Assembly: GCF_017355835.1 (NCBI RefSeq)
Contig: NZ_JAFEWF010000009.1
Coordinates: 62,001-126,000 of the forward strand
Direction: 5' to 3'
From: Desertivirga brevis
GTDB lineage: Bacteria; Bacteroidota; Bacteroidia; Sphingobacteriales; Sphingobacteriaceae
DNA length: 64,000 nucleotides
Under the pieces are notes generated by a model, which saw only the letters and a list, made by a program, of their open reading frames with translations, ran no database searches and had not been told where the DNA came from. Both the position numbers and the translations under genes were made by a program. Shown here in pieces: positions 53,138-61,954 of this stretch. Numbering within the stretch: the stretch's first letter is position 1; every line of letters begins with the position of its first letter.

Positions 53138-54964
53138 ATGAAGTTACAAGTCTTAGACATTGCTATTATTTTGTTCTACCTGGTCATGATGGTCATGATC
53201 GGATGGTTTTATAAGAATAAAGCCAAACAGAATAAGGAGAGTTACTTGATGGGGGGCAAGAAGCTTCCCTGGTATATGCTTGGTCTGAGCGATGCATCTG
53301 ATATGTTTGATATCAGCGGAACCATGTGGATGATCTCCCTGTGCTTTGTCTACGGAATGAAAAGTATCTGGATCCCCTGGTTATGGCCCGTCTTCAACCA
53401 GGTATTCAATATGATGTTCCTGGCTAAATGGCTAAGACGCTCTAATGCTGATACAGGTGCAGAATGGTTGGCTACACGCTTTGGGACCAGCGGCCGGGGC
53501 GTTAAAGCCTCTCATAATATAGTTGTAGCCTTTGCTCTGCTAAGCTGTCTGGGCTTCCTTGCTTATGGCTTCGTAGGACTGGGAAAGTTCATTGAAATTT
53601 TCGTTCCCTGGGATCTGGTAAAGGGTTATATCCCATTTGATGTTCCTGCTCAATACGTGGCTCATTTTTATGGAATTGTTTTCACCCTCTTTGCCATGTT
53701 CTATTCCATCCTTGGGGGGATGCATAGCATCGTGGTGGGCGACTTTATAAAATATGTGATCATGACCATCGGATGTATCGCTATTGCCATTATCGCAAGT
53801 ATCCATCTTAACGGAAAAACACTAAACGTACCTGCAGGCTGGGCCGATCCTTTCTTTGGTTGGAAACTCGACCTCGACTGGAGCAAAATAGTGCCCGACG
53901 CAGGTAAGAAAATAGAGGAAGACGGCTTCGGCTTATTCGGGATCTTTTTTATGATGATGCTCTTCAAGGGGGTATTCGCAAGTTTAGCTGGACCGCCACC
54001 AAGCTATGATATGCAGAAAGTTTTATCTACCAGAAGTCCGAAAGAGGCCTCTAAAATGACTGGCTTCGTATCCATCGTGTTGTTGCCTATCCGTTATTCG
54101 ATGATCATTGGTTTAACGGTATTAGCCCTGCTGTACTATGATAAATTGAACATAGGCACGCCTGAAGGTACCGATTTTGAAAAGATTTTGCCGGCCGCCA
54201 TCAACTCCTTTTTACCCGTTGGGGTCCTTGGCCTGGTACTTACAGGTTTATTAGGTGCCTTTATGGGGACTTTCTCCGGAACATTGAATGCAGCTCAGGC
54301 TTATATCATAAATGATATCTATCTTAAATATATCAATCCCAGTGCCCCAACTAAAAAGATCATTACCCTGAATTATATAGTAGGAGTTGTGGTGGTGTTT
54401 GTAGGGGTAGTCCTTGGTTTCTTCGCGAAAGATGTAAACAGCATCCTGCAATGGATAGTGGGCGCTCTATACGGAGGCTACATCGCTTCCAATATGTTAA
54501 AATGGTATTGGTGGAGGTTCAACGCCAACGGATTCTTCTGGGGAATGGCAGCAGGTATCCTGGCAGCACTGATTTTCCCTTTCCTGTTCGAAGGTATTCT
54601 GCCGCTTTACGTCTGGCCGCTGCTGTTCCTGATCTCCCTGGGCGGATGTATTGCTGGTACTTACACTGCCCCGCCAAGTGACGAGGCAGTGCTTAAAAAG
54701 TTTTATAGCACCGTGAAGCCCTGGGGATTCTGGCAACCCGTACATCAGCTGGTGCTGGCCGACAATCCTTCTTTTCAACCTAACAAGAGATTTAAGCTAG
54801 ATATGTTCAATGTGGTTCTGGGCATCATCGCTCAGTGCTGCCTAACCATCCTTCCCATGTACCTTGTACTGTCCATGCAGCTACCCCTCATAGTTACCAT
54901 CCTCATCCTGGTGGTCGTGATCTCTATATTGAAAAGAACCTGGTGGGATAAACTGGAAGATTAA
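53138..54964 (+). CDS. Sodium:solute symporter (SSS family)
   Basis: A 608-aa inner-membrane carrier with about 14 transmembrane helices. Family marks: MGWFYKNKAKQNKESYLMGGKKLPW near the N-terminus, ADTGAEWLATRFG near 108, and GTFSGTLNAAQAYIINDIYLKY near 375-395, the SSS signature region. It is longer than the common 500-aa members because of extra C-terminal helices. Its operon partner is a cytoplasmic mannosyl-glucose phosphorylase, which needs its disaccharide imported whole, so this carrier probably brings in beta-1,4-mannosyl-glucose or mannobiose-like sugars. The substrate is inference. Confidence 0.92.
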   Translation: MKLQVLDIAIILFYLVMMVMIGWFYKNKAKQNKESYLMGGKKLPWYMLGLSDASDMFDISGTMWMISLCFVYGMKSIWIPWLWPVFNQVFNMMFLAKWLRRSNADTGAEWLATRFGTSGRGVKASHNIVVAFALLSCLGFLAYGFVGLGKFIEIFVPWDLVKGYIPFDVPAQYVAHFYGIVFTLFAMFYSILGGMHSIVVGDFIKYVIMTIGCIAIAIIASIHLNGKTLNVPAGWADPFFGWKLDLDWSKIVPDAGKKIEEDGFGLFGIFFMMMLFKGVFASLAGPPPSYDMQKVLSTRSPKEASKMTGFVSIVLLPIRYSMIIGLTVLALLYYDKLNIGTPEGTDFEKILPAAINSFLPVGVLGLVLTGLLGAFMGTFSGTLNAAQAYIINDIYLKYINPSAPTKKIITLNYIVGVVVVFVGVVLGFFAKDVNSILQWIVGALYGGYIASNMLKWYWWRFNANGFFWGMAAGILAALIFPFLFEGILPLYVWPLLFLISLGGCIAGTYTAPPSDEAVLKKFYSTVKPWGFWQPVHQLVLADNPSFQPNKRFKLDMFNVVLGIIAQCCLTILPMYLVLSMQLPLIVTILILVVVISILKRTWWDKLED

Positions 54965-55009
54965 TAAATAAGATACAACTCCAACAGGAGGCAATAAAGA
55001 ATACAAAAT

Positions 55010-56248
55010 ATGGAAAAACGTTTTGACGAAAGATTAAGTGAACTAAAACTCAGTTATCTGGACCTGATAAGCCGGAAAAATATAAAGGAGGACCTGGGTA
55101 ACGGCGTTTATGACAGATACAAGTATCCCGTTTTAACTGCCGCTCATGCTCCTTTAGAATGGCGTTACGACTTGAACCAGGAAACCAATCCTTACCTGAT
55201 GGAGCGCTTCGGCATTAATGCCACCTTTAACTCAGGTGCGATAAAGTTCAACAACAAATACATTGTTGTTGCCAGGGTAGAAGGATTAGACCGTAAATCA
55301 TTTTTCGCGGTGGCCGAAAGCGACAACGGAATAGACAACTTCAAGTTTTGGGAATATCCCATAAATATGCCCGAAACGGATAATTCCGATACCAATATCT
55401 ACGACATGCGCCTGGTACAGCATGAAGATGGATGGATCTACGGGTTATTCTGCACGGAGCGTCGTGATGGTTCAGCTCCCGAAGGCGACCAGTCGGCAGC
55501 GGTAGCACAATGTGGTATCGCACGCACGAAGGACCTGGTAATCTGGCAGCGTCTTCCCGACCTTAAAACGCCTTCTCCTCAGCAGCGTAACGTGGTATTA
55601 CATCCCGAATTCGTTAACGGTAAATACGCTTTTTACACACGTCCCCAGGATAGCTTCATTGAAGCAGGAAAAGGAGGAGGAATAGGTTTCGGGCTAAGCG
55701 ACTCGATCGAGAACGCAGTGATCTCTGAAGAGACAGTCATCGACCGCAAAGTATACCATACTGTATATGAAGCGAAGAATGGCCTGGGGCCCGCACCTAT
55801 AAAAACCCCTCAGGGATGGTTGCATCTTGCTCATGGGGTTCGAAATACAGCTGCAGGCTTAAGATATGTACTTTACATGTTCTTGACGAGTTTGGAAGAT
55901 ATCACCAAAGTTACCCATAAGCCGGCCGGGTACTTTATGGCACCAGAAGGAGAGGAGCGCATCGGCGATGTATCAAACGTATTGTTCAGCAATGGGTGGA
56001 TCGCTGATGAAAATGGAACTGTATATATCTATTACGCGTCGTCAGATACGAGGCAGCATGTTGCAACATCTACGGTGGATCGACTTTTAGATTATGTGAT
56101 CAATACTCCCGAAGACCAGTTACGTTCCGCTAAATCGGTCGAAACAGTTTACCAGATCATAGACAAGAATAAAAAGCACGGAGATAACGATAATGAGATA
56201 TTGCAAGGATTGCAGTCGGAGTTATCGATGAAGGGAGCTGCTGAGTAA
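55010..56248 (+). CDS. GH130 4-O-beta-D-mannosyl-D-glucose phosphorylase
   Basis: A 412-aa five-bladed beta-propeller of family GH130, no signal peptide, so cytoplasmic. It breaks beta-1,4-mannosyl-glucose with phosphate to mannose 1-phosphate and glucose. Family stretches: [42 protein letters not shown] (general acid Asp), [51 protein letters not shown] and [18 protein letters not shown]. The specificity of subgroup 1 is assigned by overall similarity. It is co-transcribed with the SSS carrier and marks beta-mannan or glucomannan as a substrate of the region. Confidence 0.9.
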   Translation: MEKRFDERLSELKLSYLDLISRKNIKEDLGNGVYDRYKYPVLTAAHAPLEWRYDLNQETNPYLMERFGINATFNSGAIKFNNKYIVVARVEGLDRKSFFAVAESDNGIDNFKFWEYPINMPETDNSDTNIYDMRLVQHEDGWIYGLFCTERRDGSAPEGDQSAAVAQCGIARTKDLVIWQRLPDLKTPSPQQRNVVLHPEFVNGKYAFYTRPQDSFIEAGKGGGIGFGLSDSIENAVISEETVIDRKVYHTVYEAKNGLGPAPIKTPQGWLHLAHGVRNTAAGLRYVLYMFLTSLEDITKVTHKPAGYFMAPEGEERIGDVSNVLFSNGWIADENGTVYIYYASSDTRQHVATSTVDRLLDYVINTPEDQLRSAKSVETVYQIIDKNKKHGDNDNEILQGLQSELSMKGAAE

Positions 56249-56344
56249 TTATTGAAAGATAGCCTTAATAGGTTCCGTAATGGTTAAAACGGATCATACT
56301 TAGGCAGTCAATGAAGAGTATATAAAATAGCCAGCTGTCACTTT

Positions 56345-56378
56345 AGGCCTTCATGAAATTTGAAGGCCTTCTTCTTTT
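56345..56378 (+). terminator. Terminator after GH130
   Basis: A 9-bp stem (aggccttca / tgaaggcct) with a 7-base loop, followed by tcttctttt. Confidence 0.75.
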
Positions 56379-56414
56379 ACTAAAAATGCTCATATGTAAG
56401 AATTGAGATCTTTT

Positions 56415-57389
56415 TCAATTTATTACAGTAACTGGGAGCCTTTTACTATGGCGAAGGGTATTCCAGAAATGGACTGAAATTCCACCTAGAACAATCAGTA
56501 GTCCTACTCGGCCATAGAAGCCCGGTAGAGGGGTACCCTTCAAGATCATTTCTCCTACAAGCGTAAAAAGTATTTCAAACACCTGTGTTGCTTCAATAGT
56601 GGCCAATGCCACAGGATTTTTCTTCACCATCTGTGTTGCCTGGTAAAATCCGACACCTCCGAGAAATCCCGAAAAGAGCGCCGAGTAGAATGAAGATTCA
56701 CATTGAGCTATAGGAGGAAGACCTACTTTCAAATAACCGATGGTACTAAGTATAATCAGTAAGGGTAAACAGCCAACACTCATTCCAAGTACTCTTTGCA
56801 GGGCATTTAAGTGCAAGCCTTTGTGTTCCAGGTCAACGAGTAATTTCCTGTTTCCAAGGGGCCATACCACCGCTCCAAGTAGTACTATAAAGAAGCTTAG
56901 CAGGACGCTGCCAACAGAATGAAGCTGACTCATTTTTTCGAATTGCATAACGAAAACACCAGCAATAATGATCACCGATAGAATCAGGGCACGTCGTGGT
57001 ATAAGCCTCCTTTCGTCAGCATAGATAAAAGGAGCAAGTAGTATTCCTGCAAGTATGTTGATTTGAAAAGTAGCGGCAACCATCCATCCGGGGGATAATA
57101 ATGAAGCGATTGCTAAGGAAGTGTATAATACACCAAATCCGATCAGTCCCCACTTTACAAAAATCCAGGGATGCTTTATAAAGGCCTGCACCAGGGGCTT
57201 AAGCTGTTTTGCTGCAAATACCACAGCAGCAAGAATGGGGATCAGGAATAGACTTCGCAAGGCTGCCGTCCATGCCCAGTAGCCTCCAGAACCGGCAAGA
57301 ATGCTATTGATAATAAAGGTGGAAGATAGAAAGAGAGAAGCTACCATTCCCCAGCCTATGGCATTTATTACTTTCTTTTGCTCTGACAT
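56415..57389 (-). CDS. Multidrug resistance efflux transporter family (EmrE/DMT-type), 10 TM
   Basis: A 324-aa membrane protein with about ten helices, two DMT repeats (residues 8-145 and 150-310; VASLFLSSTFIINSILAG, WGLIGFGVLYTSLAIASLLSPG, LLSFFIVLLGAVVWPLGNRK, AIEATQVFEILFTLVGEMIL). It matches the PF13536 EmrE group rather than the classical 4-helix SMR proteins. Substrate unknown; possibly export of a drug or metabolite. It is transcribed in the same direction as the AraC gene at 57452 with a 62-bp gap, so that regulator may control it. Confidence 0.85.
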   Translation of the reverse strand: MSEQKKVINAIGWGMVASLFLSSTFIINSILAGSGGYWAWTAALRSLFLIPILAAVVFAAKQLKPLVQAFIKHPWIFVKWGLIGFGVLYTSLAIASLLSPGWMVAATFQINILAGILLAPFIYADERRLIPRRALILSVIIIAGVFVMQFEKMSQLHSVGSVLLSFFIVLLGAVVWPLGNRKLLVDLEHKGLHLNALQRVLGMSVGCLPLLIILSTIGYLKVGLPPIAQCESSFYSALFSGFLGGVGFYQATQMVKKNPVALATIEATQVFEILFTLVGEMILKGTPLPGFYGRVGLLIVLGGISVHFWNTLRHSKRLPVTVIN

Positions 57390-57451
57390 GATGTTGGCAA
57401 AAGTAGAGGGAATAAAAAGCTAAATCTGGTACATTTCGGGTGTTTTGTGGT

Positions 57452-58309
57452 TTATATCATTCGGAGTTTTCGAAATTCTGCTGGAGTAAGCTCGGTGTGC
57501 TTTTTAAAAAAACGTCCAAAAAAGGCGGGGTCATTGAAGCCGAGGGCATAGCTTATTTCTTTTACAGATCCTGCCGAAGTCTGTAATTGTATCTTGCTTT
57601 CAGTTAGTAGACGCTCCTGTAGTAATTCAAAAACAGTTAATCCTGTAGCCATTCGACAGATCTTGTTTAGTTGCTTGATATCAATGGCAAGGCTGGTTGC
57701 ATAGAATCCGGCCAGATGCTCCTGTTTAAAGTTTGTCTCTATCAATTGTTTGAGCTTATGGAACACAAGCTTGTTGCGAGCTGGTAATTGGGCTTGAGGA
57801 TGCTGGACTATTTGAGCCCTGTTGGCGTGAAGCAGGAGCAGGGATACATAATGCAGGAGGATATCTACGTCTTGATTTTGAGCAGCGAGTTCAGTCTTTA
57901 GCTGTTGGATGATCAGGGAAAAAATAGTTGTGAGGTTGTCATCGATGTCTACAAAAGGACTAAGTGTGTACGAGTCGAGCAGTCCATATTCGTCTTCGTG
58001 CTGATGGATGTTCAGGAAGCGTTTAAATAATTCCTCTCCAAACAAAACAAGCCAGCCGTCCCGCTCAAAAGGCTCTATTAGATGCACCTGCCCAGGATGG
58101 ATAAAGTAAACCCTATTAGGTTTGATGGTGTAATTTTTAAAGTTTATGGAATGGCTGCCGGTTCCCATTGTCACGATCATCATTTCATAATGATCATGAC
58201 GATGGGGGACAACTGAAAGGCTGTTCAAATCCTTATGCAGCCGGGTTACCCGTAAGTATTCTCCTTCAAGTAACTCCTGAACTGGAAGAGTCGCTTTTTT
58301 TGTTTTCAT
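57452..58309 (-). CDS. AraC-family regulator
   Basis: A 285-aa regulator: cupin sensor (HRHDHYEMMIVTMGTGSHSINFKNY; YFIHPGQVHLIEPF) and C-terminal double helix-turn-helix (FYATSLAIDIKQLNKICRMATGL; SVKEISYALGFNDPAFFGRFFKKHTELTPAEFR). It runs towards the exporter gene and is divergent from pflB (138-bp gap). A role in exporter control is more likely than in fermentation control, given direction and spacing, but both are inference. Confidence 0.92.
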   Translation of the reverse strand: MKTKKATLPVQELLEGEYLRVTRLHKDLNSLSVVPHRHDHYEMMIVTMGTGSHSINFKNYTIKPNRVYFIHPGQVHLIEPFERDGWLVLFGEELFKRFLNIHQHEDEYGLLDSYTLSPFVDIDDNLTTIFSLIIQQLKTELAAQNQDVDILLHYVSLLLLHANRAQIVQHPQAQLPARNKLVFHKLKQLIETNFKQEHLAGFYATSLAIDIKQLNKICRMATGLTVFELLQERLLTESKIQLQTSAGSVKEISYALGFNDPAFFGRFFKKHTELTPAEFRKLRMI

Positions 58310-58379
58310 AAAACTAAACCAGGTGCGAAGTTAGATATTAGCCGTAATCGACCACAAAATCCTCAAATCATTTTTAATA

Positions 58380-58423
58380 GTGATGCGAATCATACTTCTG
58401 CTGCCGCATTCCCGCTACTTTTG
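58380..58423 (+). promoter_or_regulatory. FNR-like box and -7 element of pflB
   Basis: GTGAT-gcga-ATCAT at 58380-58393 matches 8 of 10 fixed positions of the FNR consensus TTGAT-N4-ATCAA. An exact -7 element TACTTTTG is at 58416-58423, 29.5 bases from the box centre. With the transcript start near 58429 the box centre is about -42, the usual activating position of FNR/CRP proteins. Confidence 0.6.
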
Positions 58424-58447
58424 AATCATAATTAAAAGCAAAACAGT

Positions 58448-60682
58448 ATGAAAACAGATGTCAAAGCAATCCCATTTGTGCCAGGTGATTGGAACACAGC
58501 GCTAAATGTATATGATTTTGTTGTTAAAAATATAAAGCCATATACAGGCGATGCATCGTTCCTTGCCGGTCCTTCTCCAAGGACTCAAAGCCTTTGGGAT
58601 ACAGTAAAAGTTGCCTTATTGCAGGAGAGAGCAAATAACGGATGCCTTGCAATTGACACTGAAACAATTTCAACAATGACTGCTTTCCGTCCTGGTTATA
58701 TCAAAAAAGAGGATGAAGTTATTGTTGGTCTGCAAACAGACAAATTACTAAAAAGAGCAATGAAACCTTTCGGCGGTATCAAATTGGTAGAATCCGCATT
58801 GAAGGAAAGAGGGTTAAAACCATCAGACCGTGTATTGGATGTGTTTAACTACGCAAAGAATCACAACGAAGGTGTTTTCAATGCTTATGATGCTGAGATC
58901 CGTGCATTCCGTTCTAAGCACGTTTTAACCGGCTTGCCAGATAATTATGCTCGTGGTCGTATTATTGGTGACTTCCGTCGTTTAGCCCTTTATGGTGCTG
59001 ATCAACTTATTAAGTTTAAGAAAGCAGATTTTGCTAAAGTTGGCGGCGAAATGACTGAACACAAAGTTCGTCTGCGTGAGGAAATTAACACCCAGATCAG
59101 TGCCTTAAATGATATGATCAAAATGGCTGCTGAGTATGGTTTTGATGTTAGTCGCCCTGCAGAAAATGCTCGTGAAGCGGTACAGTGGGTCTATTTCGCA
59201 TACCTGGCTGCGGTAAAAGAGCAAGATGGAGCTGCAATGTCTTTAGGTAATGTTTCTTCATTCCTGGATATATATTTAGAAAGAGATATAGAGAGTGGTT
59301 TACTGGATGAGGAAGGAGCACAGGAGTTGATTGACCAGTTCGTAATGAAACTACGTTTGGTACGTCACCTTCGTCCAGGTTCTTACGACGAGATCTTTGG
59401 TGGTGATCCAACCTGGGTAACTGAATCAATAGGTGGTATCTTACACGATGGCCGCACTAAGGTAACCCGTACTTCATTCCGTTTCCTTCAAACGTTATAC
59501 AATTTAGGAGCATCTCCTGAGCCAAACTTAACAGTGCTTTGGTCTGAGCAGCTTCCTGACGGATTCAAGAAATTCTGTGCTCAGGTTTCAATCGATACAT
59601 CTTCCATTCAGTATGAGAATGACGACTTGATGAGAAGCATAAGGGGTGGAGACGATTACGGAATTGCATGCTGTGTATCTTACCAGGAGATCGGTAAATC
59701 AATTCAGCACTTTGGAGCAAGAGCTAATCTTCCAAAAGCCTTATTGATTGCATTGAACGGTGGTCGTGAAGAGCATGATGGAGTAGAAGTGATCAAGAAT
59801 ATACCTCAGGTGCCAGAAGGAGTTTTAGATTATGATATGGTATTGGATGTATTCAAACGTACAATGAGCGAACTTGCCAGAGTGTATGCAAAAGCGATGT
59901 TTATCATCCACTACATGCATGATAAATATTACTATGAAAGAGCTCAAATGGCGCTTATCGATACGGATCCCCATATAGATATAGCTTATGGTGCAGCGGG
60001 TATCTCAATTATCGCCGACTCTTTATCTGCTATTAAATATGCAAAAGTTACTCCGGTAAGGAATGAGAAAGGATTAACTGTTGACTTCCAGATCGAAGGA
60101 GAGTATCCTCAATATGGTAATGATGATGATAGAGTAGATAGCATTGCTCAGGAAGTAACTAAATATTTTATCGCAGAACTTCGTAAGCATGTTGCTTACA
60201 AAAATGCAACTCCAACACTTTCATTGCTTACTATCACTTCAAACGTGATGTACGGTACAAACACTGGAGCAACTCCTGATGGCCGTAAGGCAGGTGAAGC
60301 TTTCGCTCCAGGTGCAAATCCAATGCACGGTCGTGATTGCAGCGGAGCTATTGCCTCTTTGAACTCTGTGTGTAAGCTAGATTACAATGACGCTCAAGAC
60401 GGTATCTCTAACACTTTCTCCATGATACCAAAATCTTTGGGAGATAGTAGAGAAGAGCAAGTAAGCAACCTGGTGAATACTTTAGAAGGGTATTTCCTTC
60501 AAAATGCTCACCACTTGAATGTAAACGTTCTTAATCGTGAAACACTTATCGATGCTTATGAGCATCCTGAAAACTATCCTCAACTAACGATAAGGGTATC
60601 AGGATACGCCGTGAACTTCGTGAGATTATCAAGAGCGCATCAACTAGAAGTAATTACACGTACTTTCCATGAAAGTATGTAA
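58448..60682 (+). CDS. pflB: Pyruvate formate-lyase
   Basis: A 744-aa glycyl-radical enzyme: pyruvate plus CoA to acetyl-CoA plus formate, without oxygen. Radical transfer pair C408-C409 (GIACCVSY) and C-terminal glycyl loop [21 protein letters not shown] with Gly near 725. Other marks: [41 protein letters not shown]. Length matches E. coli PflB (760 aa). Starts at 58448 after a clear promoter. Followed by pflA, which makes the radical; a terminator-like hairpin lies between. Confidence 0.97.
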   Translation: MKTDVKAIPFVPGDWNTALNVYDFVVKNIKPYTGDASFLAGPSPRTQSLWDTVKVALLQERANNGCLAIDTETISTMTAFRPGYIKKEDEVIVGLQTDKLLKRAMKPFGGIKLVESALKERGLKPSDRVLDVFNYAKNHNEGVFNAYDAEIRAFRSKHVLTGLPDNYARGRIIGDFRRLALYGADQLIKFKKADFAKVGGEMTEHKVRLREEINTQISALNDMIKMAAEYGFDVSRPAENAREAVQWVYFAYLAAVKEQDGAAMSLGNVSSFLDIYLERDIESGLLDEEGAQELIDQFVMKLRLVRHLRPGSYDEIFGGDPTWVTESIGGILHDGRTKVTRTSFRFLQTLYNLGASPEPNLTVLWSEQLPDGFKKFCAQVSIDTSSIQYENDDLMRSIRGGDDYGIACCVSYQEIGKSIQHFGARANLPKALLIALNGGREEHDGVEVIKNIPQVPEGVLDYDMVLDVFKRTMSELARVYAKAMFIIHYMHDKYYYERAQMALIDTDPHIDIAYGAAGISIIADSLSAIKYAKVTPVRNEKGLTVDFQIEGEYPQYGNDDDRVDSIAQEVTKYFIAELRKHVAYKNATPTLSLLTITSNVMYGTNTGATPDGRKAGEAFAPGANPMHGRDCSGAIASLNSVCKLDYNDAQDGISNTFSMIPKSLGDSREEQVSNLVNTLEGYFLQNAHHLNVNVLNRETLIDAYEHPENYPQLTIRVSGYAVNFVRLSRAHQLEVITRTFHESM

Positions 60683-60718
60683 GTAGATAAAGAATCTGTT
60701 TTTTTGTCTGTGGTTTGA

Positions 60719-60751
60719 AGTCAGGCCTTTACCCCGGGCCTGGCTTTTTTT
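60719..60751 (+). terminator. Terminator or attenuator between pflB and pflA
   Basis: A 9-bp GC-rich stem (agtcaggcc / ggcctggct, one G.U) with a 9-base loop and seven T. It would lower transcription into pflA relative to pflB; 28 bases then remain before the pflA start. Confidence 0.8.
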
Positions 60752-60778
60752 ATGCTACTGATAATCGTAAATTGAACA

Positions 60779-61564
60779 ATGAATTATTTCCCACTACAAG
60801 ATATAGAAGCGGCAAAGTTAAATCTGAATGATCCGGAACATTTAAGGATACATTCATTGGAGACTTTTGGTACCCATGACGGGCCGGGAATAAGAATGGT
60901 TGTTTTTGTTCAGGGATGTCAATTTAGATGCCTTTATTGTCAAAATCCTGATTCTATTGATGTACGGGGGGGTACATTGGTAGAAATAGAAGAACTTGTA
61001 AAAAGAGCGAAGCGCCAGCGTGCTTATTTTAGAAAGGAAGGCGGCGTTACTGTGTCTGGTGGTGAACCTTTACTTCAACGAACTAAATTACTTACATTCT
61101 TTAAACGATTGAAGGAGGAAGGCATCAATACCTGTTTGGACTCTAATGGTCGTCTAAATAACCAGGAAGTACATGACCTGTTGGAATATACCGACATCCT
61201 TTTACTCGATGTAAAGCATATTAATGACGACTGGCACCACAAGTTAACCGGGTTGACTAATAAAAACACTCTAGAGCTGGCGAAGTATCGCGAAGAAAGT
61301 GGCAGAAAGATGTGGTTACGCTATGTACTTGTTCCTGGCTGGTCTGATCAGGAAGAATATTTGGAGCAATGGGGCCAGCATTTTACCAACTATAGAACTG
61401 TTGAACGCGTTGAACTGATTCCGTTTCATCAGTTGGGCAGTCATAAATGGGAACTTCTGGGAATGAAGTATCCGCTTATAGATACTCCTGTGCCTTCTGA
61501 GGAATCAAAGCAAAAAGCAAAAAGTATTTTTGATAAATATTTCGATAATGTGATTTTGAAATAG
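60779..61564 (+). CDS. pflA: Pyruvate formate-lyase activating enzyme (radical SAM)
   Basis: A 261-aa radical S-adenosylmethionine enzyme that places the glycyl radical on PflB. Cluster motif CQFRCLYC (C-x3-C-x2-C) near residues 44-51; SAM-binding GGE in TVSGGEPLLQ near 100; HSLETFGTHDGPGIR leads in, as in PflA. Length is usual (246 in E. coli, plus a few N-terminal residues). The ATG at 60779 is closest to the hairpin. Confidence 0.96.
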   Translation: MNYFPLQDIEAAKLNLNDPEHLRIHSLETFGTHDGPGIRMVVFVQGCQFRCLYCQNPDSIDVRGGTLVEIEELVKRAKRQRAYFRKEGGVTVSGGEPLLQRTKLLTFFKRLKEEGINTCLDSNGRLNNQEVHDLLEYTDILLLDVKHINDDWHHKLTGLTNKNTLELAKYREESGRKMWLRYVLVPGWSDQEEYLEQWGQHFTNYRTVERVELIPFHQLGSHKWELLGMKYPLIDTPVPSEESKQKAKSIFDKYFDNVILK

Positions 61565-61584
61565 GTCTGCAATACTAATATAGG

Positions 61585-61617
61585 ATGGTTGACTTTAACA
61601 GAGGTCAACCATTTTTT
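61585..61617 (+). terminator. Terminator after pflA
   Basis: A perfect 9-bp stem (atggttgac / gtcaaccat) with a 10-base loop and a run of six T. Confidence 0.88.
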
Positions 61618-61790
61618 CATTTAGAATTCACCACCTGTAACAATTCCAGCTGCGTTCGATAAATTTTTTTGAAGACCAGAAAAAACTAAGCCTACTTATT
61701 CCCTCTGTCTTTGAGCTCCTGCCCCTGAAGCTCTTTAGATTAAGGTCGTTCCCCTTCCAAATTTAGAAAGTAGAATTTCTCTGTAAATCC

Positions 61791-61842
61791 TTGATTCTGT
61801 ATCAATTTGATAAGTATCATAAACAGCCTTGATGACTATCAT
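61791..61842 (+). promoter_or_regulatory. Cluster of FNR-like boxes upstream of adhE
   Basis: Two boxes match 9 of 10 fixed positions of TTGAT-N4-ATCAA: TTGAT-aagt-ATCAT (61807-61820) and TTGAT-gact-ATCAT (61829-61842). Their centres are 22 bases apart, two helical turns. A third, TTGAT-tctgt-ATCAA (61791-61805), matches all ten positions but with a 5-base spacer. A weak -7 candidate CATCTTTA (61865) stands at the same distance from the second box as the -7 element does in pflB. Confidence 0.65.
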
Positions 61843-61849
61843 TTCCTTA

Positions 61850-61864
61850 GTGTAATAATTACAC
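61850..61864. promoter_or_regulatory. 15-bp perfect palindrome before adhE
   Basis: gtgtaat-a-attacac. Just below it, TTGTGAA at 61874 resembles one half of a Rex (NADH-sensor) operator, and ttgcatgcaa at 61888-61897 is a second short palindrome. The rest of 61565-61954 shows no gene. Confidence 0.4.
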
Positions 61865-61954
61865 CATCTTTACTTGTGAAGAGAGATTTGCATGCAACCG
61901 ATTTCAATTAATTAAGGAATATATCAGCCTCCAAAGCTGATTAAATTATTAGTC

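Noticed and set aside
61526..61541. aaaaagtatt inside pflA as a copy of the shared motif
   Set aside because: It is inside a coding region, lacks the flanking bases and encodes ordinary Lys-Ser-Ile codons.
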